Below are positions 32,796 through 45,222 of a stretch of DNA of 63,731 bases, in pieces. The stretch is from an uncultured Prevotellaceae bacterium (GTDB taxonomy: Bacteria; Bacteroidota; Bacteroidia; Bacteroidales; Bacteroidaceae). The translations under genes and the position numbers were made by a program. The notes beneath the pieces are model-generated. The model did not search any database. It saw only the letters and a list, made by a program, of their open reading frames with translations, and was not told where the DNA came from. Every line of letters starts with the position of its first letter. Position 1 is the first letter of the stretch. The stretch spans positions 1-63,731 of the forward strand of contig CAMVPA010000018.1 in NCBI GenBank assembly GCA_947169245.1, read 5' to 3'.

Positions 32796-33767
32796 TCAAT
32801 ATGCTTCGCGGTATTTGTTCTCGTCCTTGTCGTCGAGCATCGAGAGGTAGGACTGGTAACGGCTCTGGGCGATGTAGTGGTCTTCGACAGCCTTCAGCAC
32901 GGCGCAGCCAGGCTCGTGGGTATGAGTGCAGTCGCTGAAACGGCACTGCTTGCTGAACTCAAATATCTCCTTGAAGTAGCTGGTCAGCTCCTCGCGCTCC
33001 ATGTCGAACGTGCCAAATCCCTTGATGCCCGGGGTGTCGATGAGGTACCCCCTCCGAGGGTGAGGAGTGCCTGCGGAGCCATCTCCATCCCCTTTGGGGA
33101 TGGCTGGGGAGAGGTTTATCATCTCGCTGAACGTGGTGGTGTGCATTCCTGTATTATGGGCATCGCTGATGTCGGCAGTACGCAGGTTGGCACCAGGCAC
33201 CAAGCGGTTGATAAGCGTCGACTTACCCACCCCGCTATTGCCGCTGAGCAGCGTAATCTTGCCATCAAGCAGCGGGCGCAGCTCCTCCACACCCTCGCCC
33301 GTCTCAGCAGAAATCTGACGACACTCGTAGCCGATGGTCTCATAGAGGTTGACCATCGCCTCCTGATAGTGCCGCTCATCGTCGCTGAGCAGGTCGGTCT
33401 TGTTGAAGACGAGCACCACCGGCACGCGATAGGCCTCGGCCGAGGCCAGGAAGCGGTCGATGAAGGTGGTCGACGTCACAGGACGGCTGACGGTGACAAT
33501 GAGAAAAGCCTGGTCGACGTTGGCCGCCAGAATATGGCTCTGCTTCGACAGGTTGATGCTCTTACGGATAATATAGTTGCGACGGTCTTCGATGGCAACA
33601 ATCCAGTTCTCACTGTTTACTTCCACACGGTCGCCAACGGCTACGGGGTTCGTACTCCGAATACCCTTGACGCGGAAGTTGCCCTTGACCTTACAGTCAA
33701 GCAGCTGGCCATCATCCGTGCGGACGGTGTACCAGCTACCAGTATTTCTGACGACAAGGCCTTTCAT
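32796..33767 (-). CDS. rsgA: Ribosome biogenesis GTPase RsgA with insertion before the G3 motif
   Basis: A 323-residue circularly permuted GTPase acting in late 30S maturation. The OB-fold is N-terminal; G4 is FNKTDLL; G1 is [12 protein letters not shown]3 is DTPGIKGFG; the zinc finger is [14 protein letters not shown]. Between the switch I region (TTTFSEMI) and DTPG there are about 24 extra residues (starting [16 protein letters not shown], bases 33046-33115), encoded by GC-rich hairpins of the palindrome family. An insertion next to switch II in a GTPase is remarkable; the frame is intact. It lies 1 bp after frr and is probably co-transcribed with it. Confidence 0.95.
   Translation of the reverse strand: MKGLVVRNTGSWYTVRTDDGQLLDCKVKGNFRVKGIRSTNPVAVGDRVEVNSENWIVAIEDRRNYIIRKSINLSKQSHILAANVDQAFLIVTVSRPVTSTTFIDRFLASAEAYRVPVVLVFNKTDLLSDDERHYQEAMVNLYETIGYECRQISAETGEGVEELRPLLDGKITLLSGNSGVGKSTLINRLVPGANLRTADISDAHNTGMHTTTFSEMINLSPAIPKGDGDGSAGTPHPRRGYLIDTPGIKGFGTFDMEREELTSYFKEIFEFSKQCRFSDCTHTHEPGCAVLKAVEDHYIAQSRYQSYLSMLDDKDENKYREAY
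33046..33115. repeat. In-frame palindromic element (rsgA copy)
   Basis: Two hairpins (CCCCTCCGAGGG and CCATCCCCTTTGGGGATGG) and a GGGGAGAGGT end, about 70 bp, inside rsgA. Confidence 0.7.
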
Positions 33768-33768
33768 C

Positions 33769-34329
33769 CTACACCGTCATTATCTCCTTGTTCTTCGCCT
33801 CGATGAGCTCATCGAGCTTCTTGATGTACTTGTCGTGAATCTTCTGGAGCTCCAGCTCGGCGTCCTTCTCGTTGTCCTCGCTGAGACCGTCCTTGATGGC
33901 TTTCTTCAGCTTGTCCTTGATGTCACCACGGACGTTGCGCACCTCGACCTTGGCTTTCTCCGCAATCTTGTTGCACTGCTTCACCAGGTCGCGGCGACGC
34001 TCCTCGGTAGGAATGGGGATGTTCAGGCGGATAATCTCGCCGTTGTTCTCGGGCGTGATACCCACATCACTGTCCATGATGGCCTTCTCGATGTCGCGGA
34101 TCTGCTTCTTGTCCCAAGGACGGATAGCAATGGTGCGCGGATCGGGCACACTGATGTTGGCAACCTGGTTCAAGGGTACTCTCGAGCCGTAGCTCTCGAC
34201 CCTGACACCGTCGAGGATGGCCACGTTGGCACGGCCTGCGCGGATGCGGTTGAGCTCCTCCTCGAGGAACATGGCAGCCATCTCCATCCTCTCTTCACTC
34301 TTCTTTAATGTCTCTTTTACGTCAATCAT
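33769..34329 (-). CDS. frr: Ribosome recycling factor
   Basis: A 186-residue RRF, which with EF-G releases ribosomes after termination. It has the family core: [39 protein letters not shown], and [24 protein letters not shown]. Length is normal. It is the first gene of a minus-strand run (frr, rsgA, lipoprotein, S9 peptidase) with its own promoter at 34361-34391. Confidence 0.97.
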   Translation of the reverse strand: MIDVKETLKKSEERMEMAAMFLEEELNRIRAGRANVAILDGVRVESYGSRVPLNQVANISVPDPRTIAIRPWDKKQIRDIEKAIMDSDVGITPENNGEIIRLNIPIPTEERRRDLVKQCNKIAEKAKVEVRNVRGDIKDKLKKAIKDGLSEDNEKDAELELQKIHDKYIKKLDELIEAKNKEIMTV

Positions 34330-34360
34330 AGTTATAACGAGTTTTATGCTTTTCTGCCCA

Positions 34361-34391
34361 CAAAGTTAGGCTTTTTCCCCGAAACGGCCAA
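34361..34391 (-). promoter_or_regulatory. frr promoter
   Basis: TAACTTTG on the minus strand (34361-34368) and TTG (34389-34391), 20-bp spacer; transcription start near 34357. Confidence 0.65.
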
Positions 34392-34419
34392 GCACTTTAC
34401 GTTTTTTTCGCATTTTATT

Positions 34420-34449
34420 TTGTCATTCCACTGTTTTTACCTATCTTTG
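34420..34449 (+). promoter_or_regulatory. Promoter of the sensor-kinase operon
   Basis: TTG at 34420-34422 and TATCTTTG at 34442-34449, 19-bp spacer; transcription start near 34453, 27 nt before the first kinase gene. Gaps of only 6 to 39 bp between the six following genes suggest one transcript of about 14.5 kb. Confidence 0.65.
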
Positions 34450-34479
34450 TGGCAGATTTTTACCTGATAGACTAAAAAC

Positions 34480-36531
34480 ATGATAACGCTGTTCGATTCC
34501 GTGCATATCTTGGCATACGCCGTTGCATTTATGCTCATCGGCACGTTTCTCGTGTTGTTTCATACCGCACTGACATATTATAAGGAACAAGACGCCACGC
34601 GCGAAGGAATGACGAAGAACGCGCAACTGGCCGGAGTCATGCGTTCCTGCCACATACGAGTATGGCTCATGAAGCCGCGCGCCAACCGCTATATACTCCT
34701 GTCGGAGAACGGCACCGTGGAAAAGGACCTTTCGCCCTTGGACTTCTCACACCTCTTCCAGCACGATGACTTCGAGGAGCTACAACAGCACGTGCTCGAC
34801 ATACGCGACGGGAAGAACAAGAAGGGCACCTGCCGCGCCAGAGGGCGCCGCCAGGACGACGGAAGCCGGCGCACCTATGAGGTAAACATGCGCATACTCG
34901 ACAGCGACAACGCCGGTCGTCCGGAAACCATCATCGGACTGCAGCGCGATATCACCGAGAAGTTGCAACAGCAGGAGAACGTGAACAAGCTGCTGTCACT
35001 CTACCACACCTTCTTCGACTCGAGCATCATCGACATGATGTACTACGACAAGAACGGCATGCTGATAGACATCAACAACAAGGCCTGCGAGACCTTCGGC
35101 ATCAACGACCGCCAGGAGCTATTGGCAAGTGGTGTAAACCTTAAAGACATTCCGGCATACCGCCAGCTTGACATCGACAGCTTCGAAGGCTGCCGCATGT
35201 CGACCATCACCAATATCACAAAGACAAGGAAAACCGACGGTGTCAAAGTGCCGGAAATCACTCGCACCGGAACCATTTACTATGACACTGTTGCCCACCC
35301 CATCTTCGACGAGAATGGACAGGTTATGGGTATATATACTGCAGGCCGAAGCATCAACGACATGGTGGACTCGTACCACCGCCAGCAGGAGAGTACCCGC
35401 AAACTGCAAGAAACGGCCAGGCAAATACAGAATTACATCGACAACATCAACCTGGCACTGCGCGTCAGTGAGGTGCGACTGATGAACTACCAGCCCGACA
35501 CACACGAGCTGGAAATCAGCAACGACCTGAATACCAAACAGCTGCGTCTGACACAGGTGCGTTGCATGGGCATCGTGGCCCCCGAACACCGCAGCCATGT
35601 GGCAACCCTGATGCGAAAGATGGACCGTCGTGAGAACACACGCATCGACGTCACCATGCAGACAACCATTCAGGACAAGCAGGGACGCGCCATGTGGCTC
35701 ACCTTCAGCATCATCCCCATGGTGAATGTCGACGGCACCGTCAGCCACTATTTCGGCATGTGCCGCAACGAGACAGAGATGGTGGAGACAGAAGCCGCCT
35801 TGAAGGAAGAGAGCCTGAAGGCACAGGAGACGGAGTTCCTGAAAGACTCCTTCCTGCAGAACATGAGCCACGAGATACGCACACCGCTGAGTGCCGTCAT
35901 CGGCTTTGCCGAACTCCTCAGCTTCGACCATGCCCCCGAGGAGGAACCGCTGTTCATCGAACAGATCAAGACCAACTCGAACCTGCTGTTACAGCTGGTG
36001 AATGACGTTCTCTTCATCTCCCGTCTCGATGCCCACATGATCGAAATCAAGAAGGAGCCCACCGACTTCGCCTTGATCTTCGAAGGTTGGTGCCACATGG
36101 GCTGGTCGTCCCACCTTCCAGAGGTGAGCGTTAATATAGAAAACCCCTACGAGCACCTGATTGTCGACATCGACGACACCAATCTGGCTACCGTGGTGCA
36201 GCGGCTCTGCAGCAACGCTGCCGCCAGCACACGCGAAGGATACATACACGCCAAGTACGAGTACCGTCACGGCATGCTCGTCATAGGCGTCGAAGACTCC
36301 AGCCCCGGCGTCGACGAAGAGACTGCAAAGCGGAGCTTCGAGCGCTTCAGCCGCAACAGCAACGGCGAACATACCGGCACAGGTCTCTCGTTGCCTATCG
36401 CCAAAGAGCTAACTGAGCAGATGGGCGGCATCATCGACTTCCAGTCGGAGCTCGGCAAGGGCAGCACGGTGTGGGTCTCCATCCCCTGCACCGCCACGCT
36501 GTCAGAGAAGAAAGACATCATAACAGCATAA
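34480..36531 (+). CDS. Sensor kinase HK-1 (PAS repeats, divergent ATPase)
   Basis: A 683-residue membrane kinase. One N-terminal span (AYAVAFMLIGTFLVLFHTAL) is followed by several PAS-like domains (VRVWLMKPRANRYILL; IDMMYYDKNGMLIDINNKAC; VRLMNYQPDTHELEI). The HisKA box FLQNMSHEIRTPLS keeps its His464. The ATPase domain is degenerate: the G1 motif reads EDSSPGVDEE in place of DxGxG, while GTGLSLPIAKEL is close to the G2 consensus. There is no receiver domain. It belongs with HK-3 and the C-terminal half of HK-4 to one subgroup, marked by VSVNIENPYEHLIVDIDDTN-type strands. Confidence 0.88.
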   Translation: MITLFDSVHILAYAVAFMLIGTFLVLFHTALTYYKEQDATREGMTKNAQLAGVMRSCHIRVWLMKPRANRYILLSENGTVEKDLSPLDFSHLFQHDDFEELQQHVLDIRDGKNKKGTCRARGRRQDDGSRRTYEVNMRILDSDNAGRPETIIGLQRDITEKLQQQENVNKLLSLYHTFFDSSIIDMMYYDKNGMLIDINNKACETFGINDRQELLASGVNLKDIPAYRQLDIDSFEGCRMSTITNITKTRKTDGVKVPEITRTGTIYYDTVAHPIFDENGQVMGIYTAGRSINDMVDSYHRQQESTRKLQETARQIQNYIDNINLALRVSEVRLMNYQPDTHELEISNDLNTKQLRLTQVRCMGIVAPEHRSHVATLMRKMDRRENTRIDVTMQTTIQDKQGRAMWLTFSIIPMVNVDGTVSHYFGMCRNETEMVETEAALKEESLKAQETEFLKDSFLQNMSHEIRTPLSAVIGFAELLSFDHAPEEEPLFIEQIKTNSNLLLQLVNDVLFISRLDAHMIEIKKEPTDFALIFEGWCHMGWSSHLPEVSVNIENPYEHLIVDIDDTNLATVVQRLCSNAAASTREGYIHAKYEYRHGMLVIGVEDSSPGVDEETAKRSFERFSRNSNGEHTGTGLSLPIAKELTEQMGGIIDFQSELGKGSTVWVSIPCTATLSEKKDIITA

Positions 36532-36537
36532 AGAGAC

Positions 36538-38589
36538 ATGAGAACAGCGGCATTCATACTCTTCACAGAGCTGACCCCCACCACCATCCTCGTGGTGGCC
36601 ATTGTGACAATAGTGTTCGTCGCAGTCCTCATCGCCAATATCATCAGCATACGGCGCTTCCGCAGGAAGTCTGAAAGCACCCGCAACGTCAGCAGGATCA
36701 TGCAGCATGCCTTAGAGTTAGAGAAAGTCAAGGTGGTACGTGTGAAGATGGCCCAAAAGGTTATCGTCAATGTCTATGACGACCTCCTCCCCGAAGAAGG
36801 TGTGTCCACCGAGAAGTATATGGAGAACGTACACCCTGACGACCGCCATAAGCTCTCGCGCTTCATGACTCAGATCAGCCTTGGCAAGGAGGAGAGCGGA
36901 GAGTGCCACTACCGCAGTAAATACCAGGACAAAGACGGCAACTGGAAATGGCGCTATGTCAGCAACAATGCCGTTAAGACGGGACGTTCCATTCCTTTCG
37001 ACATTATCTGTACGCTGAACGACGAGAGTGCCGACATGCAACAACAGCAGCAGGAGGAGGACCTGAGCCGCCGCTATCGTTCCATCTTCGAGCGCTCTGT
37101 TGTCGGCCTGGCCATTTTCGATGAGAAAGGCATGCTTCTTGTTGCCAACGAGAACATGCAACAGGCCATGCACATGGAAGGCGAACGCGACCCCTACTAT
37201 TGGAGCGTTAGCCTCTTCCGCCGCCAGCCGTTCCGCGACCTCATCATGCCCGGAGAGTCCACGGAACTGTACTTCTGTACCAAGATGGTGGTGCCCGAGC
37301 GCCACTTGAACAGTTTTATGGAGGTTCAGCTACGTCCGTTGCTCGACGACGCTGGACGGGTGTTGCACTACTCGCTGGCCGTACAAAATGTCACCGACGA
37401 GCGCAACTTCTACCTGAAGAACCGTGAGAACGACGAGCAGCTACGTCAGGCCTATGAGAGAATACAGCGTTACGAGACGGAGCTGCAGTACCTCATGGAC
37501 CGCTGCGACATGCGTGCATGGAAGGTCACCTTCAACCCGCAGGAGGTGACCATCTACAAAGGTCTGAACAGCTACGACCGGAAGCTGTCGCTCGCCGAAC
37601 TTCGCTCTTTCTTCATCGACAATCAGGAAGCCGTCACCAAGAGGTTCGAACACCCGGAACAGTACTTCTGCCGTCCCGTGTCGATGGTCAGACGGACACG
37701 CTCCATATTCCACGATCAAGACGAAATACACTGGAACATCATCGACAGTATTCCCATCTTCGACGACAATGGCAACCTGGAGAGCTGCTTCGGCATCATC
37801 CGTAACATCACACCGCTGATCCAGGCACAGGAACTGCTGAAGGAAGAGACGCGTCGGGCCAACGACTCGACACGCCTGAAGTCGGTGTTCATGGCCAACA
37901 TGACGCACGAGATACGTACGCCGCTGAACTCCATCGTCGGCTTCAGCGACCTGTTGCCCATGATTGAATCGCCTGAGGAGAAGAAGGAGATGATACGCGT
38001 CATCATGAACAACTGCGACATGCTGCTACGACTCATCAACGACATCCTCGAAATATCGACGATGGACGGCAATGCCATCATCATCACCCCCGAGGAGGTG
38101 GATTTCTCGAAGGTCTTCGACGACATCTGCGAGTCGCTGGAGCAGCGTGTACAGTGCTCGGCTTCACCGCTTGGCTCATCCCAGACTCCTGCAGTACAGT
38201 TCATCAAGGACAATCCCTACCCCACCCTCCGGCTGTCTGTCGACCAGCGCCGCGTGCAGCAGGTCATCACCAACTTTGTCACCAACGCCATCAAGTACAC
38301 CCAGCAGGGCTACATCAAGGTGGGATACAGAATCTCCCCCATCCCCTCCGAAGGAGAGGAAAGTCGGGAGGGGCTATACATCTACTGCGAAGATACTGGA
38401 ACCGGCATACCGAAGGAAAAGCAGAAGACGGTCTTCGACCGCTTCGTCAAACTGAACGACTACGTACAGGGCACGGGCCTCGGCCTCAGCATCTGCAAAG
38501 CCATTGCCACACGCTGCGGCGGACAGATAGGTGTTGAGAGCGAGGGCGAGGGTCACGGCTCCACATTCTGGATTCGCATACCTATTTAA
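36538..38589 (+). CDS. Sensor kinase HK-2 (PAS repeats, canonical core)
   Basis: A 683-residue membrane kinase, 6 bp after HK-1. One N-terminal span (ILVVAIVTIVFVAVLIANII), PAS-like domains (RSIFERSVVGLAIFDEKGML; DMRAWKVTFNPQEVTIY), then a complete kinase core: FMANMTHEIRTPLN with His457, NDILEISTMDG, NAIKYTQQGYIKVGY, EDTGTGIPKEKQ and GTGLGLSIC. Residues of about 598-612 (ISPIPSEGEESRE) between the strands KVGYR and LYIYCEDTG are encoded by a palindromic element (38329-38375). No receiver domain. It resembles HK-4's first kinase module and HK-5. Confidence 0.9.
   Translation: MRTAAFILFTELTPTTILVVAIVTIVFVAVLIANIISIRRFRRKSESTRNVSRIMQHALELEKVKVVRVKMAQKVIVNVYDDLLPEEGVSTEKYMENVHPDDRHKLSRFMTQISLGKEESGECHYRSKYQDKDGNWKWRYVSNNAVKTGRSIPFDIICTLNDESADMQQQQQEEDLSRRYRSIFERSVVGLAIFDEKGMLLVANENMQQAMHMEGERDPYYWSVSLFRRQPFRDLIMPGESTELYFCTKMVVPERHLNSFMEVQLRPLLDDAGRVLHYSLAVQNVTDERNFYLKNRENDEQLRQAYERIQRYETELQYLMDRCDMRAWKVTFNPQEVTIYKGLNSYDRKLSLAELRSFFIDNQEAVTKRFEHPEQYFCRPVSMVRRTRSIFHDQDEIHWNIIDSIPIFDDNGNLESCFGIIRNITPLIQAQELLKEETRRANDSTRLKSVFMANMTHEIRTPLNSIVGFSDLLPMIESPEEKKEMIRVIMNNCDMLLRLINDILEISTMDGNAIIITPEEVDFSKVFDDICESLEQRVQCSASPLGSSQTPAVQFIKDNPYPTLRLSVDQRRVQQVITNFVTNAIKYTQQGYIKVGYRISPIPSEGEESREGLYIYCEDTGTGIPKEKQKTVFDRFVKLNDYVQGTGLGLSICKAIATRCGGQIGVESEGEGHGSTFWIRIPI
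38329..38375. repeat. In-frame palindromic element (HK-2 copy)
   Basis: CTCCCCCATCCCCTCCGAAGGAGAGG...GGGAGGGGCT inside the ATPase domain coding region. The same site is occupied in HK-4 and HK-5. Confidence 0.7.
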
Positions 38590-38605
38590 TATATTATAGA
38601 GCACC

Positions 38606-40612
38606 ATGATAGCAATCATAGTCATCGGCATCCTCATCATCGTTCTCTCCACGCTCTATCGTAAGGACTACGGACGCAGACTCGGGCAGAAGGAGACTGA
38701 GGTCGACAAAAGCAACAAGGAGTTGGCACTGCTGTTGCAGAGAGGACACATGCAACTCTGGACCTACGACGTCACAACTGGCACCTACAGTTGGATGGAC
38801 GACGACCGGGCCCTCTTTGTCAGTCTCCAGCCGAAGGACTTCGCTGCCCATTATTCCGAGAAAGTCTTCCAGCATATCAGCACGGCCATCCAGGAACTGA
38901 TACGTGGCGAGATTGACACGAAGACGCTGCGCATCGCCCAGACCATGAAAGACGGCAGCAAGCGCTACTTCGCCCTCGACATGTCTATACTCCGTCGTGA
39001 CGAAAAAGGGGACACCAGTGTCATCGTCACTTTCCAGAACGACATTACTGAGGTGTTCATCCGCGAGAACAAGGACCGCGAGCTGCGCTTGCGCTACGAA
39101 TCGATATTCAACTCTGCCATGGCCGACATGGTGTATTACGACTCCCAGGGACATATCAGTGACATGAACAAGCGTGCCTGCGAGACATTCGGCATCGACC
39201 TGGCCACGGCCAAGCAGCTCGGCATCAGTGTCGAAATGGCCGTCAACGAGCCAGGCTTCGACCATCATAACTTCGACAAGTTCCATGCCACGCAGTTCCG
39301 CAAGTCAACACTGGCCGAGAACAATGTCAAGTCCAAGAAGCTGCAGGGCAAGATGTGCTACGAGATACAGGTGACACCCGTCTTCGACGCCCGCCACCAC
39401 ATGGTCTGTGCCTACGGCTCCGGCATCAACGTCACCGAGATTGCTGACACCTACTACGCCATGCAGGAGACCATCCGCAAGAATCAGCAGGCCAACAAGG
39501 CGCTCAGCGACTATGTCCGCAACATCGACTTCGCCATGAAGGTCGGCGGTGTCCGCATTGTCGAATACTCGCTGGAGACTCAAACGCTGACCATCTATAA
39601 GGAGACAAACCTCGTCCAGCTGAAGGTCACGGAGGAACGCGCCCGGCGGTTCGTCGACAGCACATCGGAAGCAGCCGTGCAACACATGTTCGACAACATG
39701 CACAACCGCACCACCAACCCCTTCAACAGTCAGGTCAAAACCACCATCCGACAGCCGGGACGACTCAAGCTTCATCTCTACGTCTACTTCATGCCCACCT
39801 ACGACCAGGATGGGCAGGTCAACGGCTACTTCGGCATGATGCGCGACTTTACCGAGGCAAAGACCATTGAGCGGCAGCTCGCCAACGAGACCATCCGCGC
39901 ACGCCGGGAGGAGGCACTTAAGAACTCTTTCATGCGCAACATGAGCTACGAGATACGCACGCCGCTCAACAATGTCGTCGGCTTTGCCGACCTCTTCCTG
40001 CAAGAACACGATCCTGCCGACGAGCCCGTCTATATCAGCCAGATCAAGGACAACGCCACACAGCTGTTGGAGCTCATCAACGGCATCCTCCTGCTCTCGC
40101 GCCTGAATGCCGACATGGTCGAGTCAGTGCCCCGCCGCACCGACTTGGCAAAGATGCTCATCAACTGGTGTGAGGCCGGCTACGACGAACACAGACGGGA
40201 GGGCGTCGAGTACATTGTCGAACGTCCCTACGAGCAGTTTGTTGCCGACATCGACTCCATCAATCTCGGCATTGTCATCTCACAGCTTTGCAGCAACGGT
40301 GCCCGACTGACCCCCCACGGATGCGTACGCACCTACTATAGCTTTGCCGACGGCCAGCTCTCCATCAGCGTTGAGAGCCACGGAAAAGGCTTGACGCCAC
40401 GACAGCTGGAGAACATCTTCGACCACTTCGGCAGCGCCATGGAGACCAAGACGGGTCTCTCGCTGCCCATCTGCCACGGTCTCATGGAACTGCTCGGCGG
40501 CACCATCGGCATCAAGTCCGACGTGGGCCGCGAGACCACCGTCACCGTCACTCTGCCTTGCCAGCCCATTGAGGCTGTACATTCAAAGTCATCATTACCC
40601 CAACGGCCCTAA
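38606..40612 (+). CDS. Sensor pseudokinase HK-3 (phospho-His replaced by Tyr)
   Basis: A 668-residue membrane protein with the same plan as HK-1: a short N-terminal span (MIAIIVIGILIIVLSTLY), PAS-like domains (MQLWTYDVTTGTYSWM; ADMVYYDSQGHISDMN; VRIVEYSLETQTLTIY) and a kinase core. The H box reads MRNMSYEIRTPLN: the phospho-acceptor at residue 448 is Tyr (TAC at 39947-39949). The ATPase is also eroded: G1 is ESHGKGLTPRQ and G2 is KTGLSLPIC. It is unlikely to autophosphorylate in the normal way; it may act as an allosteric partner of the neighbouring kinases. Confidence 0.85.
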   Translation: MIAIIVIGILIIVLSTLYRKDYGRRLGQKETEVDKSNKELALLLQRGHMQLWTYDVTTGTYSWMDDDRALFVSLQPKDFAAHYSEKVFQHISTAIQELIRGEIDTKTLRIAQTMKDGSKRYFALDMSILRRDEKGDTSVIVTFQNDITEVFIRENKDRELRLRYESIFNSAMADMVYYDSQGHISDMNKRACETFGIDLATAKQLGISVEMAVNEPGFDHHNFDKFHATQFRKSTLAENNVKSKKLQGKMCYEIQVTPVFDARHHMVCAYGSGINVTEIADTYYAMQETIRKNQQANKALSDYVRNIDFAMKVGGVRIVEYSLETQTLTIYKETNLVQLKVTEERARRFVDSTSEAAVQHMFDNMHNRTTNPFNSQVKTTIRQPGRLKLHLYVYFMPTYDQDGQVNGYFGMMRDFTEAKTIERQLANETIRARREEALKNSFMRNMSYEIRTPLNNVVGFADLFLQEHDPADEPVYISQIKDNATQLLELINGILLLSRLNADMVESVPRRTDLAKMLINWCEAGYDEHRREGVEYIVERPYEQFVADIDSINLGIVISQLCSNGARLTPHGCVRTYYSFADGQLSISVESHGKGLTPRQLENIFDHFGSAMETKTGLSLPICHGLMELLGGTIGIKSDVGRETTVTVTLPCQPIEAVHSKSSLPQRP

Positions 40613-40630
40613 TTACCCTAACGATCCTTC

Positions 40631-45197
<4,567 letters not shown>

Positions 45198-45199
<2 letters not shown>

Positions 45200-45222
45200 G
45201 GATTTAGAGTTAAGAATTTAGA
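45198..45222. repeat. GAGTTAAGGATTTA simple repeat between HK-4 and HK-5
   Basis: Two degenerate AGTTAAG(G/A)ATTTAGA units occupy the whole spacer from the HK-4 stop to the HK-5 ATG. Confidence 0.5.
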
